Below are positions 15,209 to 24,268 of a stretch of 64,000 nucleotides of DNA, in pieces (the first letter of the stretch is position 1; the number at the start of each line of letters is the position of its first letter). This DNA is from Bacillota bacterium (lineage in GTDB: Bacteria > Bacillota > Clostridia > TANB77 > CAG-465): the NCBI GenBank assembly GCA_023460235.1, contig JAEWRE010000067.1, positions 1 through 64,000 of the forward strand. The letters run 5' to 3'. Made by a program: the position numbers and the translations under genes. The notes beneath the pieces were generated by a model. It made no database searches. It was not told the origin of the DNA and saw only the letters and a list, made by a program, of their open reading frames with translations.

Positions 15209-16597
15209 GTGGCAACAACAAATACTGTATTTTTTTGTAAAGAATGTGGATATGAAAGTGCTAAGTGGCTTGGTAAATGTCCTGGTTGTAATAATTGGAA
15301 TACTTTTGTAGAAGAAAAAGTTAATAAAAAGACTGGTGCAATAGGTGGTAAGGCAAAAAGTAATTCTACATTTAGTAACAATTCAGAAGTAAAAAAGTTA
15401 AATGATATAGTTGTAAGTAAAAATGTTAGAATAGATACTGGGTTTGAAGAATTAAATCGTGTATTTGGATCTGGTATTGTTGAAGGATCATTAACATTAA
15501 TTGGTGGTGAACCAGGTATTGGTAAATCTACACTTATACTTCAAATATGTAATAATTTAAGTAAGCACGGAAAAATATTATATATATCAGGAGAAGAATC
15601 TGAAAGTCAAATAAAACTTAGAGCAGATAGATTAAAAGTAAGTTCAGATAATATCCTTTTTCTAAGTGAAACCAATATATCTGTTATTGAAGATAAAATT
15701 GATGAATCAGAACCTAAATTTTGTATTGTAGATTCAATTCAAACAATGTATGATGATGAGGTATCATCCGTTCCAGGTAGTATATCTCAGGTTAAAGAAG
15801 TAACCGCAAGACTACTTTATCTTGCTAAAAGAAAAAATATAACAGTAATAGTTATTGGACATGTTACAAAAGATGGTGTAATAGCTGGTCCAAGAATACT
15901 TGAACATATGGTTGATACTGTGCTATATATCGAAGGAGAAAGATTCTTTTCACTAAGAATTGTAAGGGGTGTAAAAAATAGATTTGGTTCTACCAATGAA
16001 ATTGGTATATTTGATATGCAAGATGTTGGTATGATTGAAGTTAAAAATGTATCTGAAATATTTTTATCTGATACAAATGATAATCTACCGGGTACATCGT
16101 TAGTAGCAACTGTTGAAGGAACTTCAACTATACTACTTGAAGTTCAGGCATTAACATCACATTCGTACTATAATATGCCAAGAAGAGTTGGAAATGGTAT
16201 TGATTTAAATAGACTTAATATGATAATAGCAGTACTTGAAAAAAGATGCAAGATTAACTTAGGTACGCAAGATATATATATAAATATTATAGGTGGTATG
16301 AAAGTTGATGAACCAGCTGTTGATCTAGCTGTTGCTATGGCTATAATTTCTAGTAATAAAAATATAAGTATTGATAATAAAACTGTGTTTATTGGGGAAA
16401 TAGGGCTTACAGGAGAAATTAGAAGCATAAATAATATGACCAAAAGGTTAAAAGAAATTGAGAAGATGGGATATAAAAGAGTAATCGGAAATAAAAAACA
16501 AATTAATAGTTCTAAAAATGACCTTAAAGATATTAAAATTGAATTAGTAGGAGTAAGTACTATTGATGAAGCTATAAAATATATTTTTAGTGAATAA
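15209..16597 (+). CDS. radA: DNA repair protein RadA
   Basis: A 462-residue RecA-like ATPase/helicase for branch migration. A zinc finger (CKECGYESAKWLGKCPGC, residues 8-25) is followed by Walker A GGEPGIGKST (about 98-107), the RadA motif KNRFGSTNEIGIF (about 256-268), and a C-terminal Lon-protease-like domain beginning near DLNRLNMIIAVLEKR. The GTG at 15209 is preferred, as it gives the family-typical start MATTNTVFFCKECGYES after TTAGGTGAT; an ATG at 15185 would add eight residues. It is directly followed by disA, the usual pair. Confidence 0.95.
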   Translation: MATTNTVFFCKECGYESAKWLGKCPGCNNWNTFVEEKVNKKTGAIGGKAKSNSTFSNNSEVKKLNDIVVSKNVRIDTGFEELNRVFGSGIVEGSLTLIGGEPGIGKSTLILQICNNLSKHGKILYISGEESESQIKLRADRLKVSSDNILFLSETNISVIEDKIDESEPKFCIVDSIQTMYDDEVSSVPGSISQVKEVTARLLYLAKRKNITVIVIGHVTKDGVIAGPRILEHMVDTVLYIEGERFFSLRIVRGVKNRFGSTNEIGIFDMQDVGMIEVKNVSEIFLSDTNDNLPGTSLVATVEGTSTILLEVQALTSHSYYNMPRRVGNGIDLNRLNMIIAVLEKRCKINLGTQDIYINIIGGMKVDEPAVDLAVAMAIISSNKNISIDNKTVFIGEIGLTGEIRSINNMTKRLKEIEKMGYKRVIGNKKQINSSKNDLKDIKIELVGVSTIDEAIKYIFSE

Positions 16598-16614
16598 GGA
16601 GGTAGGTGACCTTT

Positions 16615-17691
16615 ATGGAACAAAAAGAAATGTTAGATATTTTAAAGATGTTAGCTCCAGGAACTATGCTAAGAGAGGGACTTGATAATATATTAAAAGC
16701 AAAGACTGGTGCACTTATATATATAACTGATATTAATGAAGATGCTATGAAAATAATTGATGGTGGTTTTAAAATTGATCAAGACTTTACACCAGCAAAT
16801 GTTTATGAACTTGCAAAGATGGATGGAGCAATAGTTATAAGTAAAGATTTAAAGAAATTACTTATGGCTAATGTTCAGCTTGTACCAGAACATAAAATAA
16901 AGACTTTAGAAACTGGAACAAGACATAGAACTGCAGAGCGTGTTGCAAAACAGACTGATGAACTAGTTATTTGTATTTCTCAAAGAAGAGGAATAATAAC
17001 AATATTTAAAGGTGATTTTAGATATGTTGTTAATGAAACATCTTCTGTAATAATGAGAGCTAACCAAACATTGGAAGCTTTGGAGAAATATAAAACTGTG
17101 TTTGATCATATGTTAAATATTTTAAGTGAACATGAATTTGATGATATAGTCTCTCTTGAAACTGTTGCAAATACAATTTATAGAAGTGAAATTATAATGC
17201 GTATGGAAGACGAAGTAAAAAGAAATGTACTTGAACTTGGTAATGAAGGCAGACTTGTTAATATACAACTTGAAGAACTTATTGCAAATGTTGAACAAGA
17301 AGAAAAATTAATTATACAAGACTATATGATTATAAAAAAGAAGAGTACTGTAACAGCTGATTCAATATTAAAAGAAATAAGAAAATTAGATAGAAAAGAT
17401 CTAGTTGTTGCTGAAAAGATAATAAAAACTCTAGGATATGATATAAGTACTGATATACTTGATTTAAATGTTTCTGCTAGAGGATTTAGAATTTTAAATA
17501 AGGTCCCTAAAATGCCTATGTTTGTTATAGAAAAAGTTGTTGAAGCTTTTGGATCTTTACAAGGTGTTTGTAGTGCCACTGTTGATGAACTTGATGATGT
17601 AGAAGGAATTGGTGAAATAAGAGCTAAAATTATAAATCAATCTTTAAGGAGACTACAAGAGCAATATATTTTAAAAGGATATGATATATAA
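16615..17691 (+). CDS. disA: DNA integrity scanning protein DisA (diadenylate cyclase)
   Basis: A 358-residue protein that makes c-di-AMP from two ATP. The DAC domain carries DGA (about 70-72) and GTRHRTAER with RHR (about 103-105). A helical spine follows, and then the C-terminal HhH domain with VCSATVDELDDVEGIGEIRA that reads branched DNA. RadA, encoded upstream, is a known partner in Bacillus. The ATG at 16615 lies after AAGGAGGTAGGTGACC; the GTG at 16606 is inside that ribosome site. Confidence 0.96.
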   Translation: MEQKEMLDILKMLAPGTMLREGLDNILKAKTGALIYITDINEDAMKIIDGGFKIDQDFTPANVYELAKMDGAIVISKDLKKLLMANVQLVPEHKIKTLETGTRHRTAERVAKQTDELVICISQRRGIITIFKGDFRYVVNETSSVIMRANQTLEALEKYKTVFDHMLNILSEHEFDDIVSLETVANTIYRSEIIMRMEDEVKRNVLELGNEGRLVNIQLEELIANVEQEEKLIIQDYMIIKKKSTVTADSILKEIRKLDRKDLVVAEKIIKTLGYDISTDILDLNVSARGFRILNKVPKMPMFVIEKVVEAFGSLQGVCSATVDELDDVEGIGEIRAKIINQSLRRLQEQYILKGYDI

Positions 17692-17743
17692 ATTTAAATA
17701 TTACTTATAATATATATTGTACTACAAAGGAGAATAATAAATA

Positions 17744-18637
17744 TTGGAAAATCTAGAATTTAAACAAAAATTAAATGATTATCAAGATATTATAAATAAA
17801 GCACTTAAAAATTATACTTTTGATAAAAATGAACCTGAAATGTTATTTAGAGAATCAATGCAATATAGTCTACTTGCTGGTGGTAAGAGATTAAGACCTA
17901 TATTACTAATTGCCACATATTTACTTTTTAAAGACGATTATCAAGAATGTATACCATTTGCATGTGCACTTGAAATGATTCATAATTTTTCTCTAATACA
18001 TGATGATTTACCAGCAATTGATAATGATGATTTTAGACATGCTAAACCAACTAATCATAAAGTTTATGGAGAAAGCACTGCAATACTTGCAGGAGACGGA
18101 TTACTTAACTATGCATATGTAGTTATGTCTGAAGAAGTATTGAAAGATAATAATAATGCTATTAATAAAATAAAGCTGATTAACGAATTAAGTAAAGCAA
18201 CAGATAGAATGATTGTTGGAGAATATGTTGATACTTACTATGAAAATAAGGATATATCTATAGAATTGCTTGAGTACATGCACACGAATAAAACTGGTGC
18301 ACTTATTGAATATTCTGTTAGAGCAGGGGCAATTCTTGCAAATGCATCTAAAGAAGATATTAATAATTTAACAGAGTATGCAAAGAACATTGGACTTGCT
18401 TTTCAAATAAAAGATGATATCTTATCTGAAATTGGTGATGAAAAAGTACTTGGAAAACCTGTTGGAAATGATAAACTAAATAACAAGTCAACTTATGTAA
18501 CAAAATATGGTGTAGAGAAAGCTCAAGAAATTCTTGAAAACATAACAGAAGATGCAATAAGAAGACTAGATAAATATGGAGATAAAGCAAAATTCTTAAA
18601 GGAATTAGCTGTATATATTAAAGATAGACAAAAGTAG
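17744..18637 (+). CDS. ispA: Short-chain polyprenyl diphosphate synthase (farnesyl diphosphate synthase type)
   Basis: A 297-residue all-helical prenyltransferase. LLAGGKRLRPILLIATY binds isopentenyl diphosphate; HDDLPAIDNDDFRHAKPTNH is the first Asp-rich motif; FQIKDDIL contains the second. It elongates allylic diphosphates for isoprenoids. TTG start after AAAGGAG. It lies 12 bp upstream of uppS, so the two likely form a pathway unit supplying undecaprenyl phosphate for the cell wall. The chain length of the product cannot be fixed by eye. Confidence 0.9.
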   Translation: MENLEFKQKLNDYQDIINKALKNYTFDKNEPEMLFRESMQYSLLAGGKRLRPILLIATYLLFKDDYQECIPFACALEMIHNFSLIHDDLPAIDNDDFRHAKPTNHKVYGESTAILAGDGLLNYAYVVMSEEVLKDNNNAINKIKLINELSKATDRMIVGEYVDTYYENKDISIELLEYMHTNKTGALIEYSVRAGAILANASKEDINNLTEYAKNIGLAFQIKDDILSEIGDEKVLGKPVGNDKLNNKSTYVTKYGVEKAQEILENITEDAIRRLDKYGDKAKFLKELAVYIKDRQK

Positions 18638-18649
18638 TGGAGGAAGTTA

Positions 18650-19357
18650 ATGAATAAGTTACCAGATAATGGGCCAAAACATATTGCAATAATAATGGAT
18701 GGTAATAGAAGATGGGCTAAAGAACACGGAATGCAGGCTTACGAAGGTCATAAAGCAGGTGCAAAAAATTTAAGAAAGTTAATTGACTATGCTTATGAAA
18801 TAGGAGTAGAATATCTAACTGTTTATGCATTTTCTACTGAAAATTGGAAAAGACAGGAAATTGAAGTAAAAACAATAATGAAATTATTATATGATTATTC
18901 TGAAGAAGTAAAATCAGAAACAAATAAAGATATATGCATAAAAATATATGGTGATACTTCTAAATTAACAAAAAAATTAAGGAATAATTTAGAATTTTTA
19001 GAAGAAAATACAAAAGATAAAAAATCACTTACTTTTGGTATTTGTTTTAATTATGGTGGCAGAGAAGAAATATTAAATGCTGTTAAAAGTCTAGCTTTAG
19101 ACCTTCAAAATAAAAAAATATATTTTGAAGATATAAATGAAGAATTATTTAATAGTAGACTATATACAAGTGGGATTCCAGATCCTGACTTAGTGATTAG
19201 GACAAGCGGTGAATTTAGAATTAGTAACTTTTTGACATGGCAAATAGTATATTCAGAATTATATTTTACTGATATATATTGGCCTGATTTTAATGAGCAA
19301 GAACTTGATAAGGCTATTGAATATTATATAAAAAGGAATAGAAGGTTTGGTAAATAA
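18650..19357 (+). CDS. uppS: Undecaprenyl diphosphate synthase (cis-prenyltransferase)
   Basis: A 235-residue protein with GPKHIAIIMDGNRRWAKEHG, YAFSTENWKRQEIEVKTIM and DPDLVIRTSGEFRISNFLTW, the conserved cis-prenyltransferase regions. It uses the FPP from the gene upstream to make the C55 lipid carrier of peptidoglycan. Strong GGAGG site. No dxr or cdsA follows, unlike the common Firmicute order. Confidence 0.96.
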   Translation: MNKLPDNGPKHIAIIMDGNRRWAKEHGMQAYEGHKAGAKNLRKLIDYAYEIGVEYLTVYAFSTENWKRQEIEVKTIMKLLYDYSEEVKSETNKDICIKIYGDTSKLTKKLRNNLEFLEENTKDKKSLTFGICFNYGGREEILNAVKSLALDLQNKKIYFEDINEELFNSRLYTSGIPDPDLVIRTSGEFRISNFLTWQIVYSELYFTDIYWPDFNEQELDKAIEYYIKRNRRFGK

Positions 19358-19460
19358 CACCTTTTATTATATGTAAACTAATAAACATTGATTAGCTTGC
19401 TAATATTATATTTTTAAAAAAAGATAAAAAGGCAAAATGCACCAAATTTGTCTTATTTCC

Positions 19461-19489
19461 TTTACTTTACTTTAAAAATATGGTATAAT
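19461..19489 (+). promoter_or_regulatory. Promoter of carD
   Basis: TTTACT (19461-19466), a 17-bp spacer and TATAAT (19484-19489) preceded by TGG, an extended -10. Confidence 0.65.
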
Positions 19490-19522
19490 TATATTGTGTT
19501 AATGAGAAGGGGGAAAAAGGCT

Positions 19523-20080
19523 ATGTTTAATATAGGAGATAAAGTAGTATACCCTATGCACGGCGCTGGTACAATAGAATCTATCGAGGAAAAAGAAATG
19601 CTTGGTAATTCTGAGAATTATTACATTATAAAGATGCCTGTAGGTGGTATGAAATTGATGGTTCCAACAGAAAAAGCGGATGATATAGGAATTAGAGAAA
19701 TATCTCAAAAAGACGTATCAGAAAAAGTTTTTTCCGTTCTTCAAAAACCAAAAGATCCATATATTCATGATTCAAATTGGAGCAAAAGATATAACTGTAA
19801 TGTAGAAAAAATAAAGTCTGGTAATATATTGGATGTAGCAGAAGTGGTAAGAGAATTATCTCATAGACATATTGAAAGAGGACTTTCAATTGGAGAAAAG
19901 AAAATGCTTAACACCGCAAAAGATATACTATTAAGTGAAATGGTACTATCTCAAAATTTAACTCAACAGAATCTTGATTCTATGATTGAGGAAACAATTA
20001 AATTTTCTTATGAAATGGGAATGAGATCTGAATCTAATCAAAATACATCTCAAAGTGGAGCTAGCGCTACTCTTTTATAA
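19523..20080 (+). CDS. CarD-family transcriptional regulator
   Basis: A 185-residue protein. The N-terminal Tudor-like RNA-polymerase-interacting domain opens with MFNIGDKVVYPMHGAGTIES, continues with YYIIKMPVGGMKLMVPTEKA, and is followed by a helical C-terminal domain with HRHIERGLSIGEKKMLNTAK. The family binds the RNA polymerase beta subunit and stabilises open complexes, especially at rRNA promoters. The start at 19523 follows GAAGGGGGAAAAAGG; the upstream TTG/ATG codons would place translation before that site. Monocistronic. Confidence 0.92.
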   Translation: MFNIGDKVVYPMHGAGTIESIEEKEMLGNSENYYIIKMPVGGMKLMVPTEKADDIGIREISQKDVSEKVFSVLQKPKDPYIHDSNWSKRYNCNVEKIKSGNILDVAEVVRELSHRHIERGLSIGEKKMLNTAKDILLSEMVLSQNLTQQNLDSMIEETIKFSYEMGMRSESNQNTSQSGASATLL

Positions 20081-20111
20081 AATATATTTTTGATTTAATA
20101 ATACTTTAAGA

Positions 20112-20147
20112 AAAAAACATGTAAACCAAAAGTTTGCATGTTTTTTT
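20112..20147 (+). terminator. Rho-independent terminator after carD
   Basis: AAAACATGTAAAC pairs with GTTTGCATGTTTT across a CAAAA loop, ending in seven T. Confidence 0.85.
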
Positions 20148-20152
20148 ATTTC

Positions 20153-20180
20153 TTACAATTATCTTACAAAAATATAACAA
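20153..20180 (+). promoter_or_regulatory. Three direct repeats TTACAA/TAACAA at 11-bp spacing
   Basis: TTACAA at 20153, TTACAA at 20164 and TAACAA at 20175 are spaced exactly one helical turn apart, upstream of a TATAAT (20211-20216) for the FemAB-like gene. This resembles the tandem half-sites of OmpR/PhoP-type response regulators. A regulator of that class is encoded 1.2 kb downstream. Confidence 0.45.
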
Positions 20181-20248
20181 ATACATAGGGACTTGAAATT
20201 CCTTAAAGAGTATAATTTAGATATATAAAATTATATTTGGAGGGAAAA

Positions 20249-21295
20249 ATGCCTATTTTAGATTTAAATGATAAGAAAGAAGTAGAGTTATACAATGATT
20301 TTGTGAAAAATAATAAACATACTAATTTTATGCAAGATATAGCTTGGAGTAAAGTAAAAAATAACTGGGAATCAGAAATTGTATATATAAAAGAAAATAA
20401 TATAATTGTTGCAAGTGTAATGATATTAATTAAGAGAATTACTAAATTTAATTCATCTATAATTTATGCACCTGGTGGACCTTTAGGTGACATATTTAAT
20501 ATGGATATTTTAAATCTATTAATTAAAGAGGTTGATAATATAGCATATAGTTATAATGCTTTTGTATTTAAATTTGATCCTAAAATTGTATATAGTGAAA
20601 AAAATATTGAATATATTAAATCCTTAAATCTAATATTATCAAGGAAAGATTCAACGATCCAACCTCTATATAACATGTCTATTAATACAGAAGAACGTTG
20701 TTTAGAATCAATAGTTAAGGATATGTCGAGCAATACAAGGTATAGTATTAAATACTCAATGAAGAAAAATGTAGAAGTATATAGTTCAAGAAAAGTAGAG
20801 GACTTAAAAATATTTTATGATCTATATACTCAGACCACTACTAGAAATAAATTTCCTTGTAGAACTTATGAATATTTTGAATCACTATTAGAAGCATTTA
20901 ATGATAATGAAATAAAAATATATATAGCAAAACATGATGGTGATTATTTAGCAGCATCAATTGCTATAAATTATGGAAAAGAAGTAACTTATCTTTATGG
21001 AAGCAGTTCAGAGGTAAAAAGGAACTTAAGAGCTACTTACCTTTTACAATATATGATGATAAAATGGGCTGTTGAAACCAAATGCAAAAAATATAATTTA
21101 GGTGGAGTAATTGAAATAGCTGATTCTAACACAATATATAAATTTAAGTCTGGATTTTGTAAGAATGATAAAGTAACTAGATATATAGGTGAAATTAATA
21201 AAATATATAATCCATATATATTTTTTATGTATGATAATTTTTTACCAATATTTAGAAAAATAAGCAGGAGATTTAAAGGAATACATCTACAATGA
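20249..21295 (+). CDS. FemAB-like aminoacyltransferase (peptidoglycan bridge enzyme)
   Basis: A 348-residue protein with the FemX/FemAB double-GNAT layout: an early FMQDIAWSKVKNNWESEIVY segment, IIYAPGGPLGD, then SSNTRYSIKYSMKKNVEVY and a second domain with AKHDGDYLAASIAINYGKEV and LLQYMMIKWAVE leading into YNLGGV. These enzymes add amino acids from tRNA to lipid II side chains. The coiled-coil arm seen in FemA is not obvious. The start at 20249 follows TTTGGAGGGAAAA. The acceptor and amino acid cannot be assigned from sequence. Confidence 0.85.
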   Translation: MPILDLNDKKEVELYNDFVKNNKHTNFMQDIAWSKVKNNWESEIVYIKENNIIVASVMILIKRITKFNSSIIYAPGGPLGDIFNMDILNLLIKEVDNIAYSYNAFVFKFDPKIVYSEKNIEYIKSLNLILSRKDSTIQPLYNMSINTEERCLESIVKDMSSNTRYSIKYSMKKNVEVYSSRKVEDLKIFYDLYTQTTTRNKFPCRTYEYFESLLEAFNDNEIKIYIAKHDGDYLAASIAINYGKEVTYLYGSSSEVKRNLRATYLLQYMMIKWAVETKCKKYNLGGVIEIADSNTIYKFKSGFCKNDKVTRYIGEINKIYNPYIFFMYDNFLPIFRKISRRFKGIHLQ

Positions 21296-21327
21296 TTAGA
21301 AGATAAGTTATAAAGATATAATTTTAG

Positions 21328-21360
21328 TTGAATTTTACATACTTAAATAGTATAATTCAA
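21328..21360 (+). promoter_or_regulatory. Promoter of the two-component operon, embedded in an inverted repeat
   Basis: TTGAAT (21328-21333), a 17-bp spacer and TATAAT (21351-21356). The arms TTGAATTTTAC and GTATAATTCAA are complementary at 10 of 11 positions, so an imperfect dyad covers both promoter elements. This suggests regulator binding at the promoter. Confidence 0.65.
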
Positions 21361-21391
21361 TTATGTATTTTAATTGTTGGGGAGGTATAAA

Positions 21392-22052
21392 ATGTCAAGA
21401 TTACTCGTAGTAGAAGATGAAATGAACATTCAAAAATTAATTAAGGATATTGTAAAAATTGCAGGTTATGAATGTGAAACTGCTAATGATGGAGAAGAAG
21501 GGCTATTTAAAATATTAAATGAACAATATGATTTAGTTCTAATGGATATTATGATGCCTAACATGGATGGATTTGAGATAATGGAAAAAATATCACAAAT
21601 GGATATCCCAGTTATTTTTGTAACTGCTACAAACAATATTGAAAATATAGTTAAAGGTTTTTCTTTGCGGCATAAACGACTATATTAAAAAGCCATTTGA
21701 ACCATTAGAGCTTTTGGCAAGAATAGAGAATGTTTTAAAAAGATATAACAAAGATAAGAAAATATACAAAATTAAAGATTTAGAGATTGATTTTGATAAA
21801 AGAGAAGTAAAAAGTAATGGAAATATTGTATATTTAACTTTAAAGGAATATGAATTATTCTCATTGCTTCTTAAAAATATAAATATTGCTTTAAACAGAG
21901 AATATATTTTGGAAAAAATATGGGGTATAGAAAAAAGTATGACTATTGAGACGAGAACTGTAGATTTTCATATACAACAACTAAGAAAAAAATTAAATTT
22001 AAGGAAGGAAATAGTAACTATAAGTAAAATTGGTTACCGTTTGGAAATATAA
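21392..22052 (+). pseudogene. OmpR/PhoB-family response regulator with a single-base frameshift
   Basis: Receiver domain MSRLLVVEDEMNIQKLIKDI with phosphoacceptor Asp52 in LVLMDIMMPNMDG and the Thr in IFVTAT. The frame then breaks in GGTTTTTCTTTG (T run at 21658-21662). In frame +1 the protein continues GINDYIKKPFEPLELLARIE, then a complete winged-helix domain ending SKIGYRLEI at 22052. Removing one T restores a full-length regulator. All key residues are intact on both sides, so this may be a fresh mutation, a phase-variation state or an assembly error. It follows GGGGAGG and precedes the histidine kinase by 1 bp. Confidence 0.85.
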
Positions 22053-22053
22053 A

Positions 22054-23481
22054 ATGAAATTTAATAAAAAGATTTTTTTAGTTACTTTTTCTCTATCAAT
22101 TATCTCAATATTTATTATAAACTATTTAGTAATAAAAAATAGTAATAAAATGAATATTGATAAAACAATAGAAAATGAAATAAGTCAAAGTAAAACAATG
22201 GTACAGCTTATAAAGTACATGAATAATAATTTAAATCCACTAGATACTCCAATGGATATTACAGGTTTTATTAATGGATATATTAATGTAGGTGCGTATG
22301 AGTATTTAGAAATACTCAAAAAAGATGATTCTTCAAATTCGATTATTGTTTTTAGTAATGTAATTGATAGTGACGTTAATGAAGTAATAGATAGTATATA
22401 CAATGATGATGGAAAAATAATAAGTAAAATAGTAAACATGAATGGAAAAGATTTATTATTTATATGTAATGGCAGCGAATCTGATTATATATTTGTTGCA
22501 TGTAAAGACATTTCAAGTATATACAATATAAATAAAATGAATATTGATCTTTTTAAGAAAATAACTCTTATCTCATATATTTTAATTGGTGTTATACTAT
22601 ATTTGTTCATTTATTTATTAACTAGAAGAATAAGCAATATTAATAAAGCTTTAATAGAATTTTCAAATGGAAATTATAAAAAAAGATTGAATAGATTTGG
22701 CGATGATGAAGTAAGTATGCTTGCAAATGGGTTTAATATGATGAGCTCCTCAATAGAAAAGAATATAGATGATATTAAAGAAGAATCAAGAAATAAACAG
22801 GATTTTATTAATAATATAACTCATGAGTTAAGAACTCCACTTACATCAATTATTGGTTATTCTAGTCTTTTAGTTAATGCTAATATGACAGATAAAAATG
22901 TTGAAAAAGAATACGCTAAAAAGATTTATGATGAGAGTATATATATAAAAAACATATCTGAAAAGCTAATGAATTTGATTATGTTAAATAATTCAAAACA
23001 AAATTTTGAAAAGTTAAATTTATCTGAACTAATAAATAAAGTAATCTCTGAAATTAGAGAGATTGTTAAGTTTGAAAATATTGTTATAGATGATAATATT
23101 ACTGAAAATATAATAATTAATGGCGATAAGGATCTTATAAAATCATTAGTAGTAAATATAATAACAAATGCCATTAATTCATATAAGGATAATGGAAAAA
23201 TTAAAATAATGTTATATGGTAAAGGTTCGCTAAAGATTACTGATTATGGAAGAGGAATAAATAAAGATGATTTAATAAGAATTAAAGAACCTTTTTATAC
23301 CACTAATAAATCTAGAAATAAGAATTTGGGAGGATTAGGTCTAGGTCTTACTCTATGTTATAAAATAATAGGAATACATGATGGGGAGATTCAAATAAAT
23401 AGTGAACTGGGTTCTGGGACTGAAGTTATAATTAAATTTAAGGAGGAGATTGAATATGAAAATGCAAATAAAAAGAATTAG
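22054..23481 (+). CDS. Sensor histidine kinase, membrane bound
   Basis: A 475-residue kinase: first membrane segment at about 5-25, an extracytoplasmic domain of about 140 residues, a second membrane segment at about 170-191, HAMP (about 192-245), HisKA with NNITHELRTPLTSIIGYS and His257 as the phosphorylation site, and HATPase_c with the N box, DYGRGINKDD and GGLGLGLTL. It is the partner of the frameshifted regulator just upstream. The sensor domain is unrecognised. No strong ribosome site is seen, so translation may depend on coupling to the upstream gene, which the frameshift would disturb. Confidence 0.92.
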   Translation: MKFNKKIFLVTFSLSIISIFIINYLVIKNSNKMNIDKTIENEISQSKTMVQLIKYMNNNLNPLDTPMDITGFINGYINVGAYEYLEILKKDDSSNSIIVFSNVIDSDVNEVIDSIYNDDGKIISKIVNMNGKDLLFICNGSESDYIFVACKDISSIYNINKMNIDLFKKITLISYILIGVILYLFIYLLTRRISNINKALIEFSNGNYKKRLNRFGDDEVSMLANGFNMMSSSIEKNIDDIKEESRNKQDFINNITHELRTPLTSIIGYSSLLVNANMTDKNVEKEYAKKIYDESIYIKNISEKLMNLIMLNNSKQNFEKLNLSELINKVISEIREIVKFENIVIDDNITENIIINGDKDLIKSLVVNIITNAINSYKDNGKIKIMLYGKGSLKITDYGRGINKDDLIRIKEPFYTTNKSRNKNLGGLGLGLTLCYKIIGIHDGEIQINSELGSGTEVIIKFKEEIEYENANKKN

Positions 23482-24133
23482 CTTAAATTTAATCTTCATT
23501 ATAATACTATCTAGTTTAATAATATTAATTTTAAATATTAATTCATTTATTCCAGATTATAAAAATGTAGCAGTAGAACACACAAATGATAATGCTTCTA
23601 TGAAAACATCGAATTATATAACTAGAAAAAGTGATTACTCTAAGCATATCACAATTGATGATTCTTTACATGAATCATATTATGATATATTAAAAAAAGA
23701 AGTATTTATTAAAATTAAATCATATATAAAAGCGTATTATGATATTGAACTTTTAAATAAAGATTTATATTATTATGAAACTTATAGAACTGATCTTGGA
23801 GTTACTAATTATCTTTTATACTATACTGATAAAGAAGGTGTTACTGTTATTTTTACTGATGATGGAAAAAATATACAAATTGATTGTGGAAATAGATTTT
23901 ATAAGGGTTCTAGTAAAGATATAGAAGGTTATGAAAAAAATAAGATAATAAATGATATAGAAAATGTAGTAAGAAGTATAAATATAGACGTACTAAATAA
24001 TTTTAAGACAGGTACTTTTTCTAATATAAGCGATTCTAGTATGTATGCATTAGAAGATGTGAGTAAAAACACTGTCATATATTATGATGGTATAAAAAAT
24101 AAAATTTGTGGCATTATTTACGGATTTAAATAA
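23456..24133 (+). CDS. Uncharacterised membrane-anchored protein of the two-component operon
   Basis: A 225-residue protein I do not recognise. One N-terminal membrane segment (about 10-29) and a roughly 195-residue extracytoplasmic domain rich in Tyr, Asp and Asn with alternating hydrophobic residues. It overlaps the kinase gene by 26 bp and has AAGGAGGAGATTG in front of its ATG. Overlap and position suggest it works with the kinase, like accessory proteins of WalK-type sensors, but there is no sequence match to WalH/WalI that I can see. Confidence 0.75.
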   Translation: MKMQIKRISLNLIFIIILSSLIILILNINSFIPDYKNVAVEHTNDNASMKTSNYITRKSDYSKHITIDDSLHESYYDILKKEVFIKIKSYIKAYYDIELLNKDLYYYETYRTDLGVTNYLLYYTDKEGVTVIFTDDGKNIQIDCGNRFYKGSSKDIEGYEKNKIINDIENVVRSINIDVLNNFKTGTFSNISDSSMYALEDVSKNTVIYYDGIKNKICGIIYGFK

Positions 24134-24202
24134 TACTTCTGGAACACTCTATTTCTCTTATAATCTTGTCATATATAAATATATAAGTTGAAATTATTAA
24201 AC

Positions 24203-24231
24203 TTGATTTTATATTAACTTTGATGTATAAT
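24203..24231 (+). promoter_or_regulatory. Promoter of the MurE-like/ureohydrolase operon
   Basis: TTGATT (24203-24208), a 17-bp spacer and TATAAT (24226-24231), 38 bp before the TTG start. Confidence 0.75.
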
Positions 24232-24268
24232 AACAAAGTAGCCGTGAGGCAAGTAGAGGGGGATTAAT

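Noticed and set aside
21655..21690. Programmed ribosomal frameshifting in the response regulator
   Set aside because: A +1 shift would be needed, there is no classic slippery heptamer with stop-codon pausing, and such regulation is not known for this family; a one-base insertion in a T run is simpler.
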